64,000 nt of DNA, taken from assembly GCF_012911935.1 (NCBI RefSeq), contig NZ_JAAXLA010000014.1, positions 45,917 through 109,916 of the forward strand. Direction: 5' to 3'. The notes under the pieces are model-generated. The model ran no database searches, was not told the origin of the DNA, and worked only from the letters and a program-made list of their open reading frames with translations. The first letter of the stretch is position 1, and every line of letters starts with the position of its first letter. Both the position numbers and the translations under genes were made by a program. The DNA comes from Pseudonocardia acidicola (lineage in GTDB: Bacteria > Actinomycetota > Actinomycetes > Mycobacteriales > Pseudonocardiaceae). Below are positions 25,738 to 34,546 of this stretch, piece by piece.

Positions 25738-27428
25738 CGGCCGGCCTCGGCGACCGCCGGGACCCGGCCGCCGACCAGGTGCACGGTCTCGTCGACGACC
25801 TCGGCCCAGCCCGCGTCGTGCGCGACGATCACACCGGTGCGTCCGGCCAGTAGCCGGGCGACCGCGGTGCGCACGGCGGCGGCGTTGTCCGGGTCGAGGT
25901 GCGCGGTCGGTTCGTCGAGCAGCACGATCGGGGCGTCGCGCAGGAAGGCCCGGGCCAGGGCGACCCGCTGGCGCTGACCGGCGGAGAGCCGAGCACCACG
26001 CTCGCCGAGGCGGGTGTCGTAGCCGTCGGGCAGGCCGGCGACGACGTCGTGCAGTTCGGCGAGCTCGGCCGCGCGGCGGACCTGGGCAGAGCTCGCGTCG
26101 GGGGCGCCGAGCCGGATGTTGCCCGCGACGGTGTCGTCGAACAGGTAGGGATGCTGCGGGACCCAGGCGATGCGCCGGCGGATCCGGTCAGGATCGGCGG
26201 CGTCGAGCGGGACCCCGTCGACGACGATCCGGCCGGTGCCGGGGTCGAGGAACCGCAGCAGCAGCGCCAGCAGCGTGCTCTTGCCGGAGCCGCTGGGGCC
26301 GTCGATGAGCACCGTGCGCCCTGCCGGGACGGTGAGCGACACCCTGTCGAGCGCGGGAATGTCCCGCCCGGGATAGCGGAACGTCACCTCCTCCAGACGC
26401 AGCCCCACCGCGCAGTCGGCGGCCTGCCGGCTGCCCTCGGGGGCCTGCGGACGACGGTGCGGCTGCTGAGCGCGGCCGCCCGGGCCGTCCAGCACGGCGA
26501 AGACCTGCTCGGCCGCGGCGATGCCCTCCATGCTCGCGTGGAACCGCGCCCCGACCTCGCGCAACGGCAGGTAGGCCTCCGGGGCGAGGATCAGCACCAG
26601 CAGCGCGGTCTCCAGGTCCAGTTGCCCGTACAGCAACCGCAGCCCGATCTCCACCGCGACCAGCGCGACGGCCAGGGTGGCGACGAGTTCGAGCACGAAC
26701 GCCGAGAGGAACGCGGTCCGCAGCGTGCCCATCGTCGCCCGGCGGTGCTGGTCGGTCACCCGGCGGACCAGCGCCGCCTCCGCCTTGGCCCGCCGGAACA
26801 GTGCGAGCGTGGGCAGGCCCTCGACGACGTCGAGGAAGTGCCCGCCGAGCCGGTGCAGCAGCCGCCACTGCCGGCGGGTGCGGGCCTGGGTGTGCCAGCC
26901 GATCAGCGCCATGAACAGCGGGATCAGCGGCAGGGTGAGGCCGATGACCAGCGCGGAGATCCAGTCCGCGCGGGCCACCACGACGAGCACGGCGAGCGGC
27001 ACGAGCACGGCCAGCACGAGTTGCGGGAGATAGCGGGCGAAGTAGTCGTCGAGCGCGTCGAGGCCGCGGGTGGCCAGCGTGACCAGCTCACCGGCGCTGC
27101 GCCCGGCCGGGTCGGGCGGGCCCGCGGTCACGTGCGTGACCAGCGCGCGGCGCAGTTGCGACTTGGCCCGCGCGGCGCTGCGCAGCGCCGCGGCCTCCGC
27201 GCCGTAGGCCAGCGCCGCCCGGGCCAGCGCGACCAGACCGACCGCGCCCACCGCCCATCCGAGCCCGGTCAGGCCGCTGCCGTCGGTGGCGCCGGCGACG
27301 GTGTGGGCGACCAGCCAGGCCTGCGCCAGGATCAGCCCGGTCAGCGCGCCCCCGCAGACCACCGCGACGGCCAGATGCACCCGCACCGCGCGGGCGGTGC
27401 GCAGCAGCCGGGGGTCGAGGGGTTTCAT
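25734..27428 (-). CDS. cydD: Thiol reductant ABC exporter subunit CydD
   Basis: 564 residues from ATG 27428, 5 bp after the cydB stop. The membrane domain covers about 1-310 (RARADWISALVIGLTLPLIP, TRRQWRLLHRLGGHFLD). The nucleotide-binding domain covers about 345-560, with Walker A GPSGSGKST, signature LSAGQRQRV and Walker B IVLLDEPTAHLD. Partner of CydC. Frame-open sequence upstream of this ATG is only the shadow of cydB and was discarded. Confidence 0.95.
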   Translation of the reverse strand: MKPLDPRLLRTARAVRVHLAVAVVCGGALTGLILAQAWLVAHTVAGATDGSGLTGLGWAVGAVGLVALARAALAYGAEAAALRSAARAKSQLRRALVTHVTAGPPDPAGRSAGELVTLATRGLDALDDYFARYLPQLVLAVLVPLAVLVVVARADWISALVIGLTLPLIPLFMALIGWHTQARTRRQWRLLHRLGGHFLDVVEGLPTLALFRRAKAEAALVRRVTDQHRRATMGTLRTAFLSAFVLELVATLAVALVAVEIGLRLLYGQLDLETALLVLILAPEAYLPLREVGARFHASMEGIAAAEQVFAVLDGPGGRAQQPHRRPQAPEGSRQAADCAVGLRLEEVTFRYPGRDIPALDRVSLTVPAGRTVLIDGPSGSGKSTLLALLLRFLDPGTGRIVVDGVPLDAADPDRIRRRIAWVPQHPYLFDDTVAGNIRLGAPDASSAQVRRAAELAELHDVVAGLPDGYDTRLGERGARLSAGQRQRVALARAFLRDAPIVLLDEPTAHLDPDNAAAVRTAVARLLAGRTGVIVAHDAGWAEVVDETVHLVGGRVPAVAEAGR

Positions 27429-27433
27429 CGCGC

Positions 27434-28492
27434 TCAGCCGTCGAGTCGGGGTACCGGAAGTGCCGACTCGCCCTCCCGGAAGTGCCGACTCGCGGGGGTG
27501 GGGGTGATGTGTTCGCGGGTGACGCGGCGGCGGAACACCCAGTAGCTCCAGGCCTGGTAGGCGATCACCAAGGGGAACAGGAACACACCGATCCAGCTCA
27601 GCACCGTCAGGGTGTACGGGGCCGAGGCGGCGCCTCGGACGGTCAGGCTGAACGCCGGATCGGTGGTCGAGGGCAGCACCGTCGGGAACATCGACCCGAA
27701 GATCACGACGGAGACGGCGGCGACAGCCACCATGGTGGCGCTGAACGCCCACCCCTCGCGCCCGCGGACCGCCAGCCCGGATCCGGCGACCAGCGCGAGG
27801 ACCGCGACCACGGCCAGCGGCAGCGTCCAGGACGCGCCGTGCTCGGCCTGGGTCCAGCCGAGGAAGGCCACCGTCGCCGGCACCGCCGGCAGCGCCAGCC
27901 GGGCGATCGCGTGCCGGGCGCGCCGGCGCACCGGACCGTCGGTCTTCAGCGTGAGGAACACCGCGCCGTGCAGGGTGAACAGCACCAGCGTCAGCGCCCC
28001 GCCGAGCAGCGCGTACGGGCTGAACAGGTCGAGCGGTCCGGCCGTGACGACGTGCTCGGCGTCCATCGGCACCCCGTGCACGAGGTTCGCGAACAGCACG
28101 CCCCACAGGAACGCCGGCACCGTGCTGCCGGCGACGATCGCGACGTCCCAGCGCGCCCGCCACCGCGGGTCGTCGACCTTGCCGCGGTACTCGAACGCGA
28201 CCCCCCGCGCGATCAGCGCGAGCAGGATGGCCAGAATCGGCAGGTAGAAGCCGCTGAGCATGGAGCCGTACCAGGCCGGGAACGCGGCGAACGTCGCGCC
28301 GACGGCGGTGATCAGCCACACCTCGTTGCCGTCCCACACCGGCCCGATGGAATTGATCATGACGCGGCGGTCGGTGTCGTCGCGGCCGAGCACCGGCAGC
28401 AGCATCCCGACGCCGAAGTCGAATCCTTCGAGCACGAAGTAGCCGGTCCACAGCACGGCGATCGCGACGAACCAGATGACGGGGAGGTCCAC
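27434..28492 (-). CDS. cydB: Cytochrome bd oxidase subunit II
   Basis: 352 residues with about nine helices. Diagnostic features are WFVAIAVLWTGYFVLEGFDF, GVGMLLP, then GPVWDGNEVWLI, all conserved in CydB. It partners CydA in the O2-reducing quinol oxidase. The last ~18 residues (HFREGESALPVPRLDG) look like an add-on after the normal end near FRRRVTREH and coincide with an 18-bp direct repeat. Starts 10 bp after the cydA stop. Confidence 0.95.
   Translation of the reverse strand: MDLPVIWFVAIAVLWTGYFVLEGFDFGVGMLLPVLGRDDTDRRVMINSIGPVWDGNEVWLITAVGATFAAFPAWYGSMLSGFYLPILAILLALIARGVAFEYRGKVDDPRWRARWDVAIVAGSTVPAFLWGVLFANLVHGVPMDAEHVVTAGPLDLFSPYALLGGALTLVLFTLHGAVFLTLKTDGPVRRRARHAIARLALPAVPATVAFLGWTQAEHGASWTLPLAVVAVLALVAGSGLAVRGREGWAFSATMVAVAAVSVVIFGSMFPTVLPSTTDPAFSLTVRGAASAPYTLTVLSWIGVFLFPLVIAYQAWSYWVFRRRVTREHITPTPASRHFREGESALPVPRLDG
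27454..27493. repeat. 18-bp direct repeat at the 3' end of cydB
   Basis: Two perfect copies of ccggaagtgccgactcgc (27454-27471 and 27476-27493), 22 bp apart, lie in the codons after the conserved CydB C-terminus and before cydD. Confidence 0.85.
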
Positions 28493-28501
28493 GGCGGGCT
28501 C

Positions 28502-30016
28502 CTAGTAGACGAAGGCGGGGACGGGCTCGTCGCGGCGGCCGGCGTCGCGGCCGGCGAGCGGATCCGCGGCATCCGGGTCGTCCGGGTCGTCCGGGTCGTC
28601 GCTGTCGTCCGGGTCGTCGCTGTCGTCCGGGTAGGGCATGACGTGTCCCGGCCCGGCGTTCACGTAGCGCCACAACAGCCCGCCCTCGACCACCGCGAGC
28701 ACCGCGTAGATCAGCGTGAACGCGGTCAGCGAGATCGCGACCTCGGTGAGGCTGACGCCGGGAGAGACGCTGTGCGCGGTGAGCAGCTCACCGACCACGG
28801 TCCAGGGCTGGCGGCCCATCTCGGTCAGCACCCAGCCGAAGACGTTGGCGGCCAGGGCGGCGGGCAGCGCGGCGATCGCGACCCGGTACATCCAGCGCCG
28901 GCCGGGCAGTCGGCCGCGCCGGGTCAGCCACAGCCCCAGCACCGAGACCGCGACGCCGGACAGCCCGAGCCCCATCATCAGCCGGAAGGCCCAGTACAGG
29001 ACCGCGACGTTCGGCCGGTAGTCGCCGGGGCCGAAGGCGGCCTCGTAGCGGGCCTGCACGTCGTTGATGCCCTGCACGTCGCCGTGGAGGTCGCCGGTGG
29101 CGAGGAAGCTGAGCAGGTGCGGGATCTGCAGGTTGATGTGGTTGCGCCCGTTCTGGATGTCGCCGACGGCGAACAGCGAGAAGCCGGCGCCGTCCTCGTC
29201 GGTCCACAGCGCCTCGGCCGAGGCGAGCTTCATCGGCTCGTAGCGGGCCATCAGCTTGGCCTGGTGGTCGCCGGAGATGGCGACGAGCACCCCGGCCAGC
29301 GCGGTGACCACGAATCCGACGCGCAGGGTCCTGCGGAACAGTTCGTGCTCGCTCGGGTGCGGGGGCTCGGCGCCGCGGCGCGGCCAGCGCTCGCGCATGA
29401 GCTTGAACGCGCTGACCGCGACCACGAACAGCCCGGCGGCGATGAACGCGCCCGCGACCACGTGCAGGTAGGTCGACCAGGCCTGCTGGTTGGTGAGCAC
29501 GGCACCGATGTCGGTGAGCCGGGCCCGGCCGGTCTGCGGGTCGACCGCGAACCCGACCGGGTGCCGCATCCAGGCGTTCGCGGCGATGATGAAGTAGGCC
29601 GAGAAGTTGGTCGCGACCGCGGCGATCCAGATGCACGCGAGGTGCACCCGGCGGGGGAGCCGGTCCCAGCCGAAGATCCACAGTCCGATGAACGTGGACT
29701 CCAGGAAGAACGCGAGAAGCGCCTCCAGGGCCAGCGGCGCGCCGAACACGTCGCCGACGAAGGTCGAGTAGCTGCTCCAGTTCATCCCGAACTGGAACTC
29801 CTGGACGATCCCGGTGACGACGCCCATCGCGAAGTTGATCAAGAACAGCTTGCCGAAGAACTTGGTGGCACGCAGGTACTCCTGCTTGCCCGTGCGGTAC
29901 CACGCGGTCTGCAGGCTCGCGACGATCACGGACAGGCCGATCGTCAGCGGCACGAACAGGAAGTGGTAGATCGTCGTGATCCCGAACTGCCACCGCGCGA
30001 GATCCAGTGCCGCCAT
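28502..30016 (-). CDS. cydA: Cytochrome bd oxidase subunit I
   Basis: 504 residues with about nine helices. ARWQFGITTIYHFLFVPLTI places the heme ligand His18; ALLAFFLESTF and GWVLTEMGRQPW (quinol-site signature) are intact. Reduces O2 to water using menaquinol under low oxygen without proton pumping. The C-terminus carries an acidic repeat tail (PDDSDDPDDSDDPDDPDD) encoded by near-repeats of gtcgtccgg, not part of the enzyme core. First gene of cydABDC, preceded by tandem dyads. Confidence 0.97.
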   Translation of the reverse strand: MAALDLARWQFGITTIYHFLFVPLTIGLSVIVASLQTAWYRTGKQEYLRATKFFGKLFLINFAMGVVTGIVQEFQFGMNWSSYSTFVGDVFGAPLALEALLAFFLESTFIGLWIFGWDRLPRRVHLACIWIAAVATNFSAYFIIAANAWMRHPVGFAVDPQTGRARLTDIGAVLTNQQAWSTYLHVVAGAFIAAGLFVVAVSAFKLMRERWPRRGAEPPHPSEHELFRRTLRVGFVVTALAGVLVAISGDHQAKLMARYEPMKLASAEALWTDEDGAGFSLFAVGDIQNGRNHINLQIPHLLSFLATGDLHGDVQGINDVQARYEAAFGPGDYRPNVAVLYWAFRLMMGLGLSGVAVSVLGLWLTRRGRLPGRRWMYRVAIAALPAALAANVFGWVLTEMGRQPWTVVGELLTAHSVSPGVSLTEVAISLTAFTLIYAVLAVVEGGLLWRYVNAGPGHVMPYPDDSDDPDDSDDPDDPDDPDAADPLAGRDAGRRDEPVPAFVY

Positions 30017-30041
30017 GTCGCCCCTCAGGTCAGGCTCGAAC

Positions 30042-30076
30042 TTCTACATCCCGTAGTAGTTCTACCGCACGTAGAA
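30042..30076 (-). promoter_or_regulatory. Two tandem dyad operators upstream of cydA
   Basis: Dyad 1: ttctac (30042-30047), 5 nt, gtagta (30053-30058). Dyad 2: ttctac (30060-30065), 5 nt, gtagaa (30071-30076). Their starts are 18 bp apart, so they lie nearly on one helix face, 25-60 bp before the cydA start, overlapping where a promoter would be. The CTAC...GTAG halves recall BlaI/MecI/CopY-type winged-helix operators, with a slightly different spacer. No such regulator gene is in the window. Confidence 0.65.
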
Positions 30077-30128
30077 GAATGGGCGCATCGAGGTGTGCCA
30101 CGGGACACCGAACGCCGTGATCACCGGT

Positions 30129-30168
30129 TCCGGGACATCCCGGCCGCATCCGGCCGGGATGTCCCGGA
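30129..30168 (-). terminator. 18-bp perfect hairpin after gntR-type gene
   Basis: Arms 30129-30146 and 30151-30168 are perfectly complementary (tccgggacatcccggccg and its complement) around the loop catc. It lies about 65 bp beyond the stop of the GntR-type gene and upstream of the cyd operators, so it insulates cydABDC from read-through. Confidence 0.75.
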
Positions 30169-30234
30169 CGTGCTGATCAAGCCCGGTGGGCATCGGCGCC
30201 GGGCGGGGGCGCGGCGCGGGGCGATGAGAGCGGA

Positions 30235-30960
30235 TCAGGGTCCGGCCGGCGGCTCCGGCACCGCGCGTGCCGGGACGGCGAAATGCAGGCCCAGCGCCGG
30301 ACCGAGGTCGGCGACGGTCTGGTCCCGATGGGCGTCCATCAGCGCGACCACCGCCGGGTTGTCCCCCCGGCGCAACGCGGTGATCATCTTGCGGTGCTCG
30401 CGGACGACCCGGCGCCGCGCGCCCTGGTCGTAGAGGTGGACCGTGCGGTAGGCGTCGGTCATCTTCCAGATCCGGTCGATCTCGTCGACGACGAGGTGCA
30501 GACCGGAGAACCGGAACATGGTGAGGTGGAACCGGTGGTTCGCCGCGGCGATCCGGGCGACCTCGCCGCTCGGGACCACCGCGGACAGCTCGGTGTTGAC
30601 GGCGGTGAGCTCGCGCAATTGGGCGCCGGTCAGCCGGGGCAGGGCCAGCAGTACCTCGGTCTCCAGAGCGCGGCGCATGAGGTAGGCCTGGCGGAGCTCC
30701 TCGGCGTTGAGCCTGGTGACCGAGTAGCCGACGTGCGGCTCATGGCGGAGGACGCCCTCGGTCTCGAGCGCCTTGAGTGCCTCCCGCACCGGGATCCGGC
30801 TCACGCCCAACCGGACCGCGAGCGACTCCTGCCGCACCTGCTGGCCGGGCACCAGCTCCCCGGTGCGCATCATGTGCCGGATCTGGTCGACCACCCGGCT
30901 CACCGCGCTCACCCGGCGGCCCCGGTCGGCGGCCGGGGCGGCGCCGGGATCGACGGTCAT
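30235..30960 (-). CDS. GntR family regulator, FadR/FCD subfamily
   Basis: 241 residues from ATG 30960 with GAGGAGGG upstream. The winged HTH (VVDQIRHMMRTGELVPGQQV, then RLGVSRIPVREALKALETEG) is at about 22-80. The FCD effector domain follows, with AYLMRRALETEVL and metal-ligand candidates in the ANHRFHLTMF and EHRKMITALRRGD segments. Usually controls catabolism of carboxylic acids; the target is unknown. Followed by a strong terminator. Confidence 0.9.
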   Translation of the reverse strand: MTVDPGAAPAADRGRRVSAVSRVVDQIRHMMRTGELVPGQQVRQESLAVRLGVSRIPVREALKALETEGVLRHEPHVGYSVTRLNAEELRQAYLMRRALETEVLLALPRLTGAQLRELTAVNTELSAVVPSGEVARIAAANHRFHLTMFRFSGLHLVVDEIDRIWKMTDAYRTVHLYDQGARRRVVREHRKMITALRRGDNPAVVALMDAHRDQTVADLGPALGLHFAVPARAVPEPPAGP

Positions 30961-31020
30961 GCGCCCTCCTCGGCGAGCGGGCGACGGGCCTGGCAGAGGG
31001 TAGTCCACATCGGTACCGGC

Positions 31021-31491
31021 TCAGCGCGCCGACGACCCCGAGGCGCCCAGCGCGAGCGGGGCGACGGCGGCGTGCGCGCGGCGCAGCCGCTCCCGGAACT
31101 CGGCCAGCTGGGGTCCGGTCATCGTGTTCTCGACGCGGCGTTCGAGGGCCGTGACGGCCGACGCGCACCGGGCCATCCGCTCCCGCCCCGCGTCGGTGAG
31201 GTGGACGAGCCGCACCCGGCGGTTGCGGGTGTCGCGGGAGCGCACGACGAGGCCGTTGCGCTCCAGCAGGAGCACCAGCTCGTGCATGGTCTGCGGGGTC
31301 ACGAACGAACGCCGGGCCAGCTGCGCGGAGGACAGCCCGTCGCGGTGCGCGAGCACGGTGAGCGCCGTGTACTGCGGAGTGGTCAGGCCGTGCGGGCGCA
31401 GCGCGTCGTCGAGCACGGCGCGGATCGCGAGCTCCAGCTGCTTGACCAGGTACAGCGTCGACGGCGGTGAGCCCGTGGCCTCGGTGTCCAC
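31021..31491 (-). CDS. MarR family transcriptional regulator
   Basis: 156 residues from GTG. Winged HTH with TTPQYTALTVLAHRDGLSSA (about 38-57), the recognition helix around FVTPQTMHELV, and the wing DTRNRRVRLVHLTDAGRE. Divergent to the luciferase-like gene across about 106 bp, which makes that gene its probable target. Confidence 0.88.
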   Translation of the reverse strand: MDTEATGSPPSTLYLVKQLELAIRAVLDDALRPHGLTTPQYTALTVLAHRDGLSSAQLARRSFVTPQTMHELVLLLERNGLVVRSRDTRNRRVRLVHLTDAGRERMARCASAVTALERRVENTMTGPQLAEFRERLRRAHAAVAPLALGASGSSAR

Positions 31492-31597
31492 ACGTGTGAG
31501 CCTAGGCCCGCGGACGCCCGGATGATCGCTGTCGCTAGCGTGCGCGCGGGCCGGGTCGCGCGCATGTCACCCGGCCGGGCGACGACGGGGGAGCAGG

Positions 31598-32626
31598 GTG
31601 CGGGTCGGTGCGTTCTTGCTGGCCCCGGGCTTCCCGGGACAGGACCACGCGACGGTCCTGGACACGACCGTCGCCGCCGCGGTGGCCGCCGAACAGGCCG
31701 GCTTCGACGACGTGTGGGTCGCCGAGCACCACTTCATGTCCTACGGGCTGTGCCCGTCCGCGGTGACCCTGGCCGGCTACCTGCTCGGGGCCACCCGGCG
31801 GATCGCGGTCGGCACCGCGGTCAGCGTGCTGTCCACCCAGCATCCGGTGGCGCTCGCCGAGCAGGCGCTGCTGCTCGACCAGGTCTCCGGCGGCCGGTTC
31901 CGGCTCGGCGTCGGCCGCGGTGGGCCCTGGGTCGACCTCGAGGTGTTCGGCACCGGTCTCGACCGCCAGCAGGACGGCTTCGCCGAATCCCTCGACCTGC
32001 TGCTCGCCGCGCTGACCGGGCCGACGGTCGCGGCCGACTCCGAGCGCTTCCGGTTCCGCGAGGTCGCGATGACGCCGTCCCCGCGCACCCGGCCGCACCC
32101 GCCGGCCGTGCTGGCGGTGACCTCCCGGGTAGGCCTGGAACTGGCGGCCGCGCGCGGGCTGCCGATGCTGCTGGGGATGCACGCCGACGACGCCGAGAAG
32201 GCCCGGTTCTGCGCGGAGTACCGGCAGGTCGCGGCAGCGACCGGGCGCACGGCGGAGCCGGCTCACCTGAGTACCCACCTGGCCTACGTCGCCGACACCC
32301 GGGCGGAGGCGCAGGCGACCGTGCGCGCGGCGCTCCCGCGGTGGCTGCGGCCCGGGCTGGCCGGCTACGTCCGCGTCGACGGCGCCGCGGGGGCCCCGCG
32401 CGATGCCGACGCCTACGCCGACCTGCTGTGCCGGTTGCACCCCGTCGGCTCGCCCGACGACGCCGTCACCCGGCTCACCGCCACGGTCGGGCGCACCGGC
32501 GTCGGGCATCTGCTGCTGATGGTCGAGGGCGCCGGTGATCGGGCCCGGACCTGCGAGAACATCGCCCGGCTCGGCGCCGAGGTGCTGCCCCGGTTGCGCG
32601 AAGGCAAGCGCCCGGTCATGCGCTGA
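31598..32626 (+). CDS. Luciferase-like (LLM class) flavin-dependent oxidoreductase
   Basis: 342 residues, GTG with GGGGAGCAGG upstream. Bacterial-luciferase barrel: FDDVWVAEHHFMSYG (about 35-49), STQHPVALAEQALLLDQVSGGRFRLG in two adjoining blocks, and GVGRGGPWVD. Such enzymes use FMN or F420 with NAD(P)H; the EHH motif and sequence style favour an FMN monooxygenase, not proven. Probably controlled by the divergent MarR protein. Confidence 0.85.
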   Translation: MRVGAFLLAPGFPGQDHATVLDTTVAAAVAAEQAGFDDVWVAEHHFMSYGLCPSAVTLAGYLLGATRRIAVGTAVSVLSTQHPVALAEQALLLDQVSGGRFRLGVGRGGPWVDLEVFGTGLDRQQDGFAESLDLLLAALTGPTVAADSERFRFREVAMTPSPRTRPHPPAVLAVTSRVGLELAAARGLPMLLGMHADDAEKARFCAEYRQVAAATGRTAEPAHLSTHLAYVADTRAEAQATVRAALPRWLRPGLAGYVRVDGAAGAPRDADAYADLLCRLHPVGSPDDAVTRLTATVGRTGVGHLLLMVEGAGDRARTCENIARLGAEVLPRLREGKRPVMR

Positions 32627-32727
32627 GCAAACCCCTCCTCCCGGCACAGCCTGTCCACAGCCGGCGCACATCCGGTGTCGGCAATGTCGTCTTCGACGCG
32701 ATATACGGCGACGAGGGGGAGGCGGCT

Positions 32728-33045
32728 GTGTCGGAACGTTCCGATGGACGACGAAAGATCGCGGTGATCACCGCGACCCTGGCCGGGGCCGGGATCCTGG
32801 GCTCGGCGGGGTTCGCGGGGCTCGCCGCGGCGGGTACGGGCTCATCGGACGCCGCAACCACGACCACGCCGTCCACGACGACGCCGTCCACGGGCTCGTC
32901 GTCGCCCGGCTCCGCGCCCACCGGCTCACCCGATGCCGCCACGAACAGCGACCCGGCCGGCAGCGGCGCCTGGACGCCGTCCGGAACGTCGGTGACCCAC
33001 GGCCACCACTCCGGCGGCGGCGCGGCGACCTCGGGCGGCTCGTGA
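32728..33045 (+). CDS. Small secreted or membrane-anchored Ser/Thr-rich protein
   Basis: 105 residues from GTG. One hydrophobic segment (VITATLAGAGILGSAGFAGL, about 13-32) follows a basic N-terminus, then a Ser/Thr/Pro/Gly-rich extracytoplasmic tail with TTTTPSTTTPST and a His pair (GHHSGGG). First gene of the ApbE operon; its stop overlaps the apbE-like start (TGATG). In similar operons this place often holds an FMN-binding protein with a D-x2-(S/T)-G-A-(S/T) flavinylation site, which is absent here. Role unknown. Confidence 0.65.
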   Translation: MSERSDGRRKIAVITATLAGAGILGSAGFAGLAAAGTGSSDAATTTTPSTTTPSTGSSSPGSAPTGSPDAATNSDPAGSGAWTPSGTSVTHGHHSGGGAATSGGS

Positions 33046-33974
33046 TGCCGCTGCTGGAGACGCTGCCGGTCGGGCCGGACACCGCGCAGTGGCCGCTGTG
33101 GAGCACCACGGCCCGGATCGTCGTCACCGATCCGGGCGTGCTGGCCACGGCCCGCGCGGTCGTCGAGGCCCGGACCGCGGCCGTCGAGGAGGCGTGCAGC
33201 CGGTTCCGGGCCGACTCCGAGCTGTCCCGGCTGCCGGTCGACGGCCGGCCGGTGCGGATCGGCCCGCTGCTCGCCGAACTGGTCGCGGCCGCGCTGCTGG
33301 CGGCGCAGCGGACCGCGGGCGACGTCGACCCGACGCTGGGCCGGGCGCTGTCCGAACTCGGCTACGACCGGGACTTCGCGCTGATCCCGCCCCGTGCCGC
33401 CGTGCCGCCCGGACCGGTCGTCCGGGAGCCGGCGTGGCAGCGGATCCGGTTGCACGACGGGGCGCTGACGGTGCCCGCCGGGGTTCGGCTCGACCTCGGC
33501 GCCACCGCGAAGGCCTGGACGGCCGACCGGTGCGCCCGCGACGTCGTCGAGCACTGCGGCGGCGGCGCGCTCGTCGCCCTGGGCGGTGACATCGCGACCG
33601 CGGGCGAGGCCCCGGCCGGCGGCTGGCAGATCCGGGTCCAGGACCGCCCCGAGGACCCGGCAATCGTCGTGACGCTGGCCGCGGGTGGGGCCGTCGCCAC
33701 GTCGAGCACGGTGAGCCGGGCCTGGACACGCGGCGGGCACCGGGTGCACCACGTGCTCGACCCGCGCACCGGCGCCTCGGCCGCCCCGGCCTGGCGCACG
33801 GTCACGGTCGCCGCCGGCAGTTGCCTGGAGGCCAACACGCTGACCACCGCGGCGGTCGTCCGCGGTCTGGACGCGCTGCCGTGGCTGCGCGGGCTCGGGG
33901 TCGCGGCCCGGCTGGTCGGCTCGGGCGCCAAGGTCGTCACCCTCGGTGGGTGGCCGGGGCAGGTGCGGTCGTGA
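33045..33974 (+). CDS. FAD:protein FMN transferase (ApbE-like)
   Basis: 309 residues from ATG 33045. Motifs in order: EEACSRFRADSELSRL, DVDPTLGRAL, RLDLGATAKAWTADR, ALVALGGDIATAG and HHVLDPRTGAS, matching the FAD- and Mg-binding elements of ApbE. The enzyme attaches FMN covalently to Ser/Thr of target proteins, normally outside the membrane; no clear signal peptide is seen, so location is uncertain. Linked by overlaps to the gene before (TGATG) and after (GTGA). Confidence 0.88.
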   Translation: MPLLETLPVGPDTAQWPLWSTTARIVVTDPGVLATARAVVEARTAAVEEACSRFRADSELSRLPVDGRPVRIGPLLAELVAAALLAAQRTAGDVDPTLGRALSELGYDRDFALIPPRAAVPPGPVVREPAWQRIRLHDGALTVPAGVRLDLGATAKAWTADRCARDVVEHCGGGALVALGGDIATAGEAPAGGWQIRVQDRPEDPAIVVTLAAGGAVATSSTVSRAWTRGGHRVHHVLDPRTGASAAPAWRTVTVAAGSCLEANTLTTAAVVRGLDALPWLRGLGVAARLVGSGAKVVTLGGWPGQVRS

Positions 33975-34546
33975 ACGCACTCTGGTACGTCGGCCGCGGC
34001 ACCGGCCTGGTGTCGATCCTGCTGCTCACCCTGGTCGTCGCGCTGGGCGTGGCGAATCGCTGCGGGCGGCGGGTCCTCGGGCTGCCGCGGTTCGCGGTCG
34101 CCGCCGTGCACCGCAGCGCGAGCCTGCTCGGCGTGGTGTTCGTGGCGGTCCACGTGCTGACGCTGCTGCTCGACCCGGACGCCCGGCTGAGCGTGCTCGA
34201 CCTGGTCCTGCCGTTCCACGCCGCGCTCTCGCCGTTCTGGTACGGCCTGGGCACCGTCGCGTTCGACCTGCTCGCCGCGCTGGTCGTCACCAGCCTGCTG
34301 CGGGCCCGGATCGGCCCACGGGTCTGGCGCGGCGTGCACTGGCTGGCCTACGCGTGCTGGCCGATCGCCCTCGGGCACGGTCTCGGCTCCGGCAGCGACG
34401 CCGGCTCCGGCTGGATGCTCGTCGTGGTCGGCGTCTGCGTGGCCGCGGTGCTCGGCGCCGTGGCCTGGCGGTTCTCGCCGCGGTTCGCCGAGGTCGACGA
34501 CCGGCGCGCCGCCACGATCCCCCGACCGACGGCAGGTGCCCGATGA
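33971..34546 (+). CDS. Ferric-reductase-like transmembrane protein
   Basis: 191 residues from GTG, overlapping the apbE-like stop. Five or six helices with His residues placed for heme: AAVHRSASLLGVVFVAVHVL (two His), PFHAALSPFWYG, and RGVHWLAYACWPIALGHGL (two His). This is the ferric reductase/NOX-like membrane domain without its flavin domain, probably a diheme b-type electron conduit. Overlaps the next gene by 4 bp (ATGA). Confidence 0.85.
   Translation: MNALWYVGRGTGLVSILLLTLVVALGVANRCGRRVLGLPRFAVAAVHRSASLLGVVFVAVHVLTLLLDPDARLSVLDLVLPFHAALSPFWYGLGTVAFDLLAALVVTSLLRARIGPRVWRGVHWLAYACWPIALGHGLGSGSDAGSGWMLVVVGVCVAAVLGAVAWRFSPRFAEVDDRRAATIPRPTAGAR

Noticed and set aside
27429..28673. Extension of the cydD frame upstream across cydB
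   Set aside because: Arg/Gly/Ala-rich shadow sequence of cydB; CydD homology begins exactly at ATG 27428.
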